NCBI GenBank assembly: GCA_020627525.1
Contig: JAHDGP010000067.1
Location: 1 to 14,242, forward strand
Reading direction: 5' to 3'
Length of the DNA stretch: 14,242 nt
Source of the DNA: Bacteroidota bacterium
Lineage (GTDB): Bacteria; Bacteroidota; Bacteroidia; Chitinophagales; UBA2359
The notes beneath the pieces were generated by a model. The model saw only the letters and a list, made by a program, of their open reading frames with translations. It made no database searches and was not told where the DNA came from. Within the stretch, counting starts at the first letter, position 1. Each line of letters opens with the position of its first letter. A program made the position numbers and the translations under genes. This document shows, one piece after another, positions 6,950-12,921 of the stretch.

Positions 6950-8758
6950 TTAGTTAAGTGTAGAAGAGTATCCAGCTGCTGGTTTCAAGCTTAATACATT
7001 GTAACCAGGATTTCTTGCGCTTTCAACAACACTTGATTTGTCAAATCTATTATGAACCAACATCAAGTTGTCAGCTGTGAAAAGGAAAATGTAAGCTGCT
7101 TCATCATGAAGTATTTCTTGCCATTTGTGGTATAACTTTTTTCTAGCAGCTGGGTCAATTTCCTTCTCTATTTGATCTATCAAATTATCTGTTTCAGCAG
7201 TACCAAAACCAGTATAATTTGAACCACCACCGTAAGAAGTTGTATGCCAAATCTGCTTTGGAGCACTTGGACGAGGATCAAATACCCAAGCACCATACCA
7301 CATTTTTACTTGATTGGCTTTTAATCTTTCAGACATTACTGACCATTCCATTGGAATCACATCAATTTCAATTCCAGCTTGTCTAGCAGATTCTTTCAAA
7401 ATCAAACCAACATTTTTACGTGTATCATTTCCTTGGTTGTAGTTAAACTCGATTTTAAAATCGGTCTTTTTACCATTAATCACTTTGTCAATGATTCCAT
7501 TTCCGTCAGTATCAGCCCAACCAGCATCTTTAAGAATTTGCTTTGCTTTTTCAATACTATAGTCATACATTTCTAATGATTTGTGATAATCTGGTGAAGT
7601 CGGGTGAATAGGACCAACAACTCTTTGTGCCATATTATACAACAACTTTTCATTCACCAATTCAACATCTACTAGATGAGAAAGGGCTTTTCTCACATTT
7701 TTATCGCTTAATTTAGGATCTCTCGTGTTCATCCCAATAAAACTGTAATACAAATAGGGAGGTTGAAACTTATTGAAGTTATCTTGAATCTTATCAGACT
7801 TTGGTATGTCCTCTACCCAGTCTCTGGGTCTTAATGGAGCCAAGATATCTAATTCTCCACCTTTAGCAGCCGTCAAAGCAGTTGTTCTATCATTTACAGT
7901 TTGATATTTAACAATGTTTGGACCTTTTTCCAAATACATATTTGTACCTGTCATCTTATCTCCCCACCAGTTTTGCTTTCTCTTCAAAATAACATTTTGG
8001 TCTGTATTCCATTCAACCAATTCGTAAGGACCAGAACCATAAATTTCTTCTCTTTGATATTTAATATTATTAAATCTATCAGTGAATTTTATGTTTTCAG
8101 GACTTTCAATAATACTCTTATCACCACTTGCGATTTGTTCGAAAGTAAATTTATCACTTTCTCCATTTGGATCGTATTTATGCTTTGGGAAAATGACAAT
8201 ATCCGTTCCGGTAATATGGTCCCATAAAAAATTAACCTGATCAGCAATCATTGTCACTCTGTAAGGATCGTCAGGGTAAGTTTTCATTTCAGAAATAAAC
8301 TCAAAGTATGGACGAGTACTAGCCGCATCAACCTTGGGGTTTCTTATACATTTATAAGAAAATACTACATCTTCGGCAGTTATAGGTTTGCCATCATCCC
8401 AAGTAGCTTCTTTTCTCAATTTATAGTCGATTATCATACCGCCATTTGCTGTTTTTTCGACTGTAGGCATTTCAGATGCCAGCAATGGAAGGAGGTTTAA
8501 GTCTTGACCATATTCCAATAACCTTTGAAATAAAAGTCTTTTAATCTCAGTTGCACCTGCATCAGATGTATTGGTTGGATGTAAACCCGTTGGATCCGAT
8601 AATTGATGGACTACAACTTCATCATTGTATTCTTTTTTGCTTGAAGATGAATCTCCATTTTTACTTGAAGATGAACTACTGTCACCAGCACAAGCAGATG
8701 CTAATACGACCATTAATACTAATAAAATATTAAAAAGTCTAGATGCTTTTATATTCAT
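6950..8758 (-). CDS. OppA/DppA-family solute-binding lipoprotein
   Basis: This 602-aa extracytoplasmic binding protein (SBP_bac_5 family) should deliver peptides or a similar ligand to OppB/OppC. The ATG at 8758 is chosen because it gives a clean lipoprotein signal: basic MNIKASR, a hydrophobic core, then L-A-S-A-C with Cys23 as the lipidated residue. A TTG start 60 nt upstream at 8818 would add a poorly fitting 20-residue extension. A Ser-rich linker (residues 26-40) follows the Cys. Family hallmarks include TWDDGKPITAEDV at about 119-131, GSGPYELVEW at 241-250, and a helix with NVRKALSHLVD near 354-363. A DTDGNGIID loop near 416-424 resembles a calcium-binding loop and recurs in this family. 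Length is slightly above the usual 530-560. It lies 107 nt after the anti-sigma gene with no strong terminator between (only an A+T palindrome at 8839-8854) and ends at a clear terminator. Confidence 0.92.
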   Translation of the reverse strand: MNIKASRLFNILLVLMVVLASACAGDSSSSSSKNGDSSSSKKEYNDEVVVHQLSDPTGLHPTNTSDAGATEIKRLLFQRLLEYGQDLNLLPLLASEMPTVEKTANGGMIIDYKLRKEATWDDGKPITAEDVVFSYKCIRNPKVDAASTRPYFEFISEMKTYPDDPYRVTMIADQVNFLWDHITGTDIVIFPKHKYDPNGESDKFTFEQIASGDKSIIESPENIKFTDRFNNIKYQREEIYGSGPYELVEWNTDQNVILKRKQNWWGDKMTGTNMYLEKGPNIVKYQTVNDRTTALTAAKGGELDILAPLRPRDWVEDIPKSDKIQDNFNKFQPPYLYYSFIGMNTRDPKLSDKNVRKALSHLVDVELVNEKLLYNMAQRVVGPIHPTSPDYHKSLEMYDYSIEKAKQILKDAGWADTDGNGIIDKVINGKKTDFKIEFNYNQGNDTRKNVGLILKESARQAGIEIDVIPMEWSVMSERLKANQVKMWYGAWVFDPRPSAPKQIWHTTSYGGGSNYTGFGTAETDNLIDQIEKEIDPAARKKLYHKWQEILHDEAAYIFLFTADNLMLVHNRFDKSSVVESARNPGYNVLSLKPAAGYSSTLN

Positions 8759-8865
8759 AGGTTTTATATTGGTTAAATAATGTAACGAATTTAATAAAAA
8801 AAATTTCACATTGTGCAAAATCGTAATTTTGTTGAACTTATAATTACAATTATATGAATTTTAAA

Positions 8866-9468
8866 TCAATTGAGTGCAAATAGCATCCCACCTTTATTAT
8901 CTAATGTTATATCATCAAAAGGTTCCCAATTTAAAGTACCATCTTTGGTTCTTATGGATTTGTTTAGGTTGTCTTTTAGTTCATTCTGGTAACTGGCTAT
9001 CACAGAATTGGATTCATTTCCAATGACTATAGAACTACTATTTGAAACAGGATTGTCCAAAATAGAAAAACAATATATCACTGCAAACATTGACAATGCA
9101 ATAGCAGGTCCAAATCTCAATATTGGATTTGCGCCTTTTGAAACCTGAACACCTGTTACAAATCCATCAGATGCTTTAAAAACATTTGCAATGTTCAATT
9201 TAAGGGATTGAAAAAAGTTGCTTACAATAAATTTATAACTAATGAAACTCAAGGACTTTGAAGAAGACTTAAAATCTTTTAAACGTTCTATACTTTCCTC
9301 ACTTTCAATAACATAGAAACTTTTTACTTCTTCTACTGTTTCCGCACAATCAAAGCATTCTGTAAGGTGCTGCTCAATTATTTCTGCCTTATTTTGATCT
9401 ATCTCACCTTTAACAAAAAGACTGAGCTCCCTTAAATCAAAACAAGTATGTTTATCATTATCTTTCAT
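8866..9468 (-). CDS. Membrane anti-sigma factor with zinc-finger (ZAS-like) motif
   Basis: This 200-aa protein is predicted to hold the adjacent ECF sigma factor inactive at the inner membrane. The N-terminal domain carries the H-x3-C-x2-C signature (His34, Cys38, Cys41) of zinc-binding anti-sigma domains (zf-HC2 family), preceded by a helix (FVKGEIDQNKAEIIEQ). One membrane segment lies at about 117-138 and separates the sigma-binding side from an outer tail of about 60 residues that would act as the sensor. The ATG lies inside the sigma gene, an 11-nt overlap typical of co-translated sigma/anti-sigma pairs. The tail has no recognised domain. No site-1 or site-2 protease is encoded in the window. 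The motif, single helix and overlap together make the call strong; the inducing signal is unknown. Confidence 0.87.
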   Translation of the reverse strand: MKDNDKHTCFDLRELSLFVKGEIDQNKAEIIEQHLTECFDCAETVEEVKSFYVIESEESIERLKDFKSSSKSLSFISYKFIVSNFFQSLKLNIANVFKASDGFVTGVQVSKGANPILRFGPAIALSMFAVIYCFSILDNPVSNSSSIVIGNESNSVIASYQNELKDNLNKSIRTKDGTLNWEPFDDITLDNKGGMLFALN

Positions 9469-10048
9469 ATTTGTTTGCTCTTTTCTTCTTTAAATTATTT
9501 TTCGCCCTATTTATCAGGCTTCCCACTGCTGTTTCTGTCATATTCATATTTTCAGCAATAACCGAGTAACTATTGCTCTGTAACTGCAACTGAATAGCTG
9601 TTTTTTGTTTTAACGGAAGTTGGTTTATTGCTTCATGAAGCCAAGCCATTTCTAAATCAGATTGTTGAAATTTATCACCATCAAAAATATCTTCAGCTTT
9701 GAATACTACAGACTCATTTACCAATTCGAAATCAGAATAGCTGTTTTTCTTTTTGTTTGTAAAATATCTTTTCAAAGTATTTTTAGCTATTCCTAGCATA
9801 TAAAACTCAAATTCTTGGATATTTTGCTCTCTGACTCCTTTACTTGTTAATAATTTTTCATATGTAGTTTGAATCAAATCTTGACAATCATTTTGATTGT
9901 TTACTTTTCTTCTAAAAAAACTCCAAAGTTTAGGTTCAAATCTCTCATATAAACATTGAAAGGCTAAAACGTCTCCTTTTATTAAGTAAAGCCTTAACAA
10001 TTCAGCATTTTCAAGCGATTTATATGATTTAGATCTATTAAAAAACAT
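9458..10048 (-). CDS. ECF-type RNA polymerase sigma factor
   Basis: This 196-aa member of the sigma-70 extracytoplasmic-function group directs RNA polymerase to alternative promoters. Region 2 spans about 25-96 (GDVLAFQCLYERF, DCQDLIQTTYEKLL, then FYMLGIAKNTLKRYF) and region 4 spans about 133-188. The latter has LPLKQKTAIQLQ and the helix-turn-helix SYSVIAENMNMTETAVGSLINRAKNNLK. The linker between them (about 97-130) is acidic and variable, as in other ECF factors. Length is normal and the start is an ATG. It is the first gene of the long - strand block and overlaps its anti-sigma gene. An inverted repeat at 10074-10091 lies 26-43 nt upstream of the start. Which genes it controls cannot be read from sequence; the flanking opp genes are the nearest candidates. 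Confidence 0.93.
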   Translation of the reverse strand: MFFNRSKSYKSLENAELLRLYLIKGDVLAFQCLYERFEPKLWSFFRRKVNNQNDCQDLIQTTYEKLLTSKGVREQNIQEFEFYMLGIAKNTLKRYFTNKKKNSYSDFELVNESVVFKAEDIFDGDKFQQSDLEMAWLHEAINQLPLKQKTAIQLQLQSNSYSVIAENMNMTETAVGSLINRAKNNLKKKRANKYER

Positions 10049-10073
10049 ATTTGGGTTTCTCTTGCTAACTATT

Positions 10074-10091
10074 ATAACAATCTGTTGTTAT
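10074..10091. promoter_or_regulatory. 18-bp inverted repeat upstream of the sigma gene
   Basis: ATAACAA and TTGTTAT are perfect 7-bp arms around TCTG. The site is centred about 34 nt before the sigma gene's ATG, where a dimeric regulator or an mRNA hairpin could act. No -33/-7 promoter could be placed confidently nearby; a TAATTTTT on the - strand just upstream is a weak -7-like match without a -33 TTG. Confidence 0.4.
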
Positions 10092-10134
10092 TGCGAAAAA
10101 TTAAATACTTTGTAATTTAAATAAAATTTTTATA

Positions 10135-10165
10135 AAAGTCTTACAACCAAAGATTGTAAGACTTT
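10135..10165 (-). terminator. Strong terminator-like hairpin between divergent genes
   Basis: The 12-bp perfect stem (AAAGTCTTACAA, 10135-10146, with TTGTAAGACTTT, 10154-10165) has a 7-nt loop. On the - strand the stem ends in a U-rich run (CTTTTATAAAAATTTTATTT), which fits termination; on the + strand the T run is short and interrupted. No gene ends here: the sigma gene starts 87 nt to the left and the epimerase gene starts to the right. It therefore lies in a leader region or ends a short untranslated transcript. Confidence 0.55.
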
Positions 10166-10295
10166 ATTGTTGTTGTTTTTCACTCTTATAGTGCAGCTAT
10201 TTTAGATAAATCACGCTTTTTAAAAATTATTTTTAATTTTTTTGAAAACACATTTACATGTTTGGTTGTTCTAATTCAAAGAAATACTCAAAACA

Positions 10296-11198
10296 ATGGA
10301 GAATGTACTGATTACAGGTGGTTCTGGTTTGGTTGGTAAAAGATTAACAGAATTTTTACTAAGAGGGGGATATTCTGTAAGCCATTTGAGTAGAAACCCT
10401 AGAGAATACGGTGAGGTTAAAGTCTATAAATGGGATTTAAAGAATGATTATATTGATAAAGAAGCCATTTCCAATGCCGATTACATTATTCATCTTGCTG
10501 GTGCAGGAGTAGCAGATAAAAGGTGGACTGAAAGTCGAAAAAAGGAGATTATTGACAGCCGTGTTGATTCGGGAAACTTGTTGTTTAACTATCTGAAATC
10601 AGAGAGTAATAAGGTTAAGGCAGTTGTTTCTGCCTCTGGAATTGGAATTTATGGAGATTGTGGTGATAAACTTTTGGTGGAAAATGATGCTCCCGGCACT
10701 GATTTTTTGGCGAAAGTTTGTGTAGATTGGGAAAAGGCAATCAACCAAGTTCTGGAACTTGGAACGAGGGTGGTAAACTTGCGGATTGGATTGGTATTGA
10801 CGACGGAGGGGGGCGCTTTGCCCAAAATGGCACTGCCTGTTAAAATGGCTGTGGGCAATTATTTTGGTAATGGCTCCATGATCTATTCTTGGATTCACAT
10901 TGATGATCTCTGTAAAATGATAATTCATTCGATAAAAAATGATTCTTTAAAAGGTCCTTACAATGCTGTTGCAGAAGAAAATTTATCTAACAAAAGTTTC
11001 ATTAAAATATTAGCTGGTGCATTGAATCGTCCATTTATTCCGATTCCTGTTCCAACATTTGCCTTAAAATTAGCATTGGGAGAAATGGCAGCCGTAGTTT
11101 TGACCAGTGCCAATGTTTCTTCAAAAAAAATCAGAGAAACTGGTTTTCAATTTCAGTTTCCCAAATTAGAAAAAGCCTTAAATGATATTTATCAATGA
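10296..11198 (+). CDS. TIGR01777-family NAD(P)-dependent epimerase/oxidoreductase
   Basis: This 300-aa cytoplasmic protein belongs to the extended short-chain dehydrogenase group (YfcH-like, TIGR01777). The Rossmann dinucleotide-binding motif GGSGLVG lies at residues 8-14. HLAGAGVADKRWTESRKKEI near 66-85 and ASGIGIYGDCGD near 113-124 (with the YG position of the family) follow, then WEKA near 145-148 and WIHIDDL near 199-205. The C-terminal portion (about 255-300) matches the DUF1731 domain: GEMAAVVLTSANVSSKKIRETGF, then the P-x-L-x-x-AL ending. Length is typical. The physiological substrate of this family is not established, so no reaction is assigned. It has an ATG start, is divergent from the sigma gene, and is followed 91 nt later by the Uma2 gene with no clear terminator between. 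Confidence 0.92.
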   Translation: MENVLITGGSGLVGKRLTEFLLRGGYSVSHLSRNPREYGEVKVYKWDLKNDYIDKEAISNADYIIHLAGAGVADKRWTESRKKEIIDSRVDSGNLLFNYLKSESNKVKAVVSASGIGIYGDCGDKLLVENDAPGTDFLAKVCVDWEKAINQVLELGTRVVNLRIGLVLTTEGGALPKMALPVKMAVGNYFGNGSMIYSWIHIDDLCKMIIHSIKNDSLKGPYNAVAEENLSNKSFIKILAGALNRPFIPIPVPTFALKLALGEMAAVVLTSANVSSKKIRETGFQFQFPKLEKALNDIYQ

Positions 11199-11205
11199 AT
11201 TGAAA

Positions 11206-11238
11206 AATCAGTGTATCATTTGTGTAATCTGCGGTTAA
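11206..11238. repeat. Possible remnant of a short interspersed repeat
   Basis: The spacer between the epimerase and Uma2 genes contains two similar pieces, ATCAGTGTATC and TTGTGTAATCTGCGG. The wording resembles short dispersed repeats I recall from Bacteroidota intergenic regions. With only one degenerate occurrence visible here this is weak. Confidence 0.2.
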
Positions 11239-11289
11239 TTTGACGTTTAATTCCATATATCTTATCTTTGGTAAAACTGGTATTGATAA

Positions 11290-11904
11290 ATGGTAAAGAA
11301 TAATATCATAACAAACATTTCTCAATTGGATTTGAATAAGAAATATTCTTATGCGGATTACCTTTTGTGGCAATTGGACGATATGGTGGAATTGATTAAA
11401 GGGAAAATTTTTAGAATGTCACCTGCGCCAACTAATAACCACCAGCAAATTTCTATTGGAATTGCAAGTTATTTTTTTATGTTTTTGGAGGGTAAAAAGT
11501 GTAAAGTATACTCTGCCCCCTTTGATGTCAGGCTACCTATTAAAAGTAAAACTTCTGACAAGGAAATTTTCACTGTTGTCCAACCTGATATTTGCATTGT
11601 CTGTGATTTAGATAAATTAGATAAACGAGGCTGTTTAGGTGCACCTGATCTTGTGGTTGAAATACTTTCAAAAAGCACTGCTCAAAAAGATTTGAATGAA
11701 AAATACAAATTGTATGAACAAGCTGGTGTAAAAGAATATTGGATTGTTCACCCTGAGGAACAAACGCTACTAATTTATTCTTTGGTTGATGGATTTTATC
11801 AACCTAGTAAATTATATGCTAGCAATGAAATTGTTTCTGTGGGTATTTTTGAAGACTTTGAATTGGATTTATCAAAGGTTTTTGAAGAAATGGATTTTGA
11901 CTAA
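11290..11904 (+). CDS. Uma2-family (DUF820) putative endonuclease
   Basis: This 204-aa protein belongs to the Uma2/DUF820 group, which has a restriction-endonuclease-like PD-(D/E)xK fold; biological targets are unknown. The family motifs are in order: VELIKGKIFRMSPAP near 33-47, a following NNHQ, VQPDICIVCD at 97-106 and GAPDLVVEILSKST at 117-130. Then come a K-x-x-x-Y helix and AGVKEYWIVHP at 145-155. Asp100, Asp120 and Glu124 are the likely metal-binding acidic residues, so the active site appears intact. Length is slightly above the usual 180-195. The ATG at 11290 lacks a Shine-Dalgarno sequence. The gene's stop codon overlaps the start of the next lipoprotein gene (TAATG), so the two are probably translated together, though a functional link is not obvious. 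Family assignment is firm; nuclease activity is inferred. Confidence 0.9.
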   Translation: MVKNNIITNISQLDLNKKYSYADYLLWQLDDMVELIKGKIFRMSPAPTNNHQQISIGIASYFFMFLEGKKCKVYSAPFDVRLPIKSKTSDKEIFTVVQPDICIVCDLDKLDKRGCLGAPDLVVEILSKSTAQKDLNEKYKLYEQAGVKEYWIVHPEEQTLLIYSLVDGFYQPSKLYASNEIVSVGIFEDFELDLSKVFEEMDFD

Positions 11905-12902
11905 TGAAAAAACTATTATCCATTGTCTTCTTTTTATTACTTTTCTCCTGCTCCAAACCGAGTCCCCCCTCCGTCGATTTCTATCACTGGAAATCCAATG
12001 CCTTATTGTCCCAAACCGAGCTAAATGCACTAGAACAAACAAAATCTAACAAACTATACCTGCACTATTTCGATGTCGATAAAGTAAAAGAATCTAGCTA
12101 TCAAGATTCTGGCATTTACCCTATTTCTGTAATAAAATCAATTAGTCCTGAAATTAAAAATCTAGACAGCATTCCAGTCGTGTTTATTGTAAACGATATT
12201 TTGAAAGAGCATCCCGACATCAAAAAATTAAGCGCTCAAATCGCAGACTTAATTGACGAAATACACTTAGAATATTTTGGAAAGACGCCGTCAGAAATTC
12301 AAATAGACTGTGATTGGACTGCTACTACCCAAACTATATATTTTGAACTACTCGAATTACTAAAAAAACGTTTCGATGTTAGTGTTACCATTCGCTTGCA
12401 TCAGGTAAAATTTCAAAACAGAACCGGAATCCCTCCAGTAAAAAAAGGCGTCTTAATGGTATACAACATTGGCGATCTTGATGACTTTGATCAAAACTCT
12501 ATACTACAATCTGCTGTTGTTGATCAATATATAAACTCGCAAACCAAATACCCTTTAGAGCTAGATATTGCCTTGCCCATATTTTCACAAATGGTTCTAA
12601 AAAACAATGATGGAAAACTAAAGCTATTGACTCGTGCTGATAGAAAAGTTTTGCAAAACGATAATCATTTTATTCAAAAAAGTAAAAATGTATTTGAAGT
12701 AAAAAAAGACACCCTTTACAGAGGGTTTTATTTATATGAAAACTTTCAAATCAAATTAGAAGAAATAAGTTTGGAGGAAGTAATCAAGTCTTATGAATTA
12801 ATCAAAAACAGTTCCTTAGACATCAATGATATTGTTTTATATCATTTGGATGAAAAGACTCTAGAACAAATCAATCTCAAATACTTGATTGACAATTTAT
12901 GA
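11904..12902 (+). CDS. Uncharacterised lipoprotein, possible TIM-barrel fold
   Basis: The 332-aa protein has a lipoprotein signal: MKK, a hydrophobic run and L-F-S-C with Cys16 as the lipid anchor, then a Pro/Ser-rich spacer. I assign no function. It contains a series of hydrophobic strands spaced by helices: KLYLHYFDVD (50-59), IPVVFIVNDI (90-99), EIQIDCDWTA (131-140), VSVTIRLHQV (159-168), GVLMVYNIGDL (182-192), ELDIALPIFSQ (219-229) and DIVLYHLD (309-316). That order suggests a beta/alpha barrel, with acidic residues at strand ends (Asp57, Asp135, Asp137) as in glycosidase-like or sugar-binding barrels. From memory, similar lipoproteins in Bacteroidota sit beside a secreted helical-repeat protein, as here. 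The start overlaps the Uma2 stop (TAATG), and the next gene begins 19 nt downstream. Fold and pairing are inference; the lipoprotein call is firm. Confidence 0.8.
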   Translation: MKKLLSIVFFLLLFSCSKPSPPSVDFYHWKSNALLSQTELNALEQTKSNKLYLHYFDVDKVKESSYQDSGIYPISVIKSISPEIKNLDSIPVVFIVNDILKEHPDIKKLSAQIADLIDEIHLEYFGKTPSEIQIDCDWTATTQTIYFELLELLKKRFDVSVTIRLHQVKFQNRTGIPPVKKGVLMVYNIGDLDDFDQNSILQSAVVDQYINSQTKYPLELDIALPIFSQMVLKNNDGKLKLLTRADRKVLQNDNHFIQKSKNVFEVKKDTLYRGFYLYENFQIKLEEISLEEVIKSYELIKNSSLDINDIVLYHLDEKTLEQINLKYLIDNL

Positions 12903-12921
12903 AAATTTGTTATCTTGTTTT

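Noticed and set aside
8628..8690. Short direct repeats in the Ser-rich linker of OppA
   Set aside because: They are explained by two runs of Ser codons in a normal lipoprotein linker.
8759..8818. 20-residue N-terminal extension of OppA from a TTG at 8818
   Set aside because: The in-frame ATG at 8758 gives a standard lipoprotein signal; the extension adds an awkward stretch before it and has only a TTG start.
8839..8854. TATAATT-AC-AATTATA palindrome as a terminator between the anti-sigma gene and oppA
   Set aside because: The stem is only 7 A/T pairs with a 2-nt loop and no following T tract, so it is unlikely to stop transcription.
10599..10928. - strand open frames inside the epimerase gene
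   Set aside because: They are antisense to an intact, well-conserved coding sequence and have no motifs.
11952..12016. Repeated CCAAACCGAG in the lipoprotein gene
   Set aside because: Two short copies inside coding sequence without symmetry or spacing pattern; probably chance.
11786..12049. + strand open frame spanning the Uma2/lipoprotein junction
   Set aside because: It is out of frame with both supported genes, which meet neatly at TAATG; no sign of a third product.
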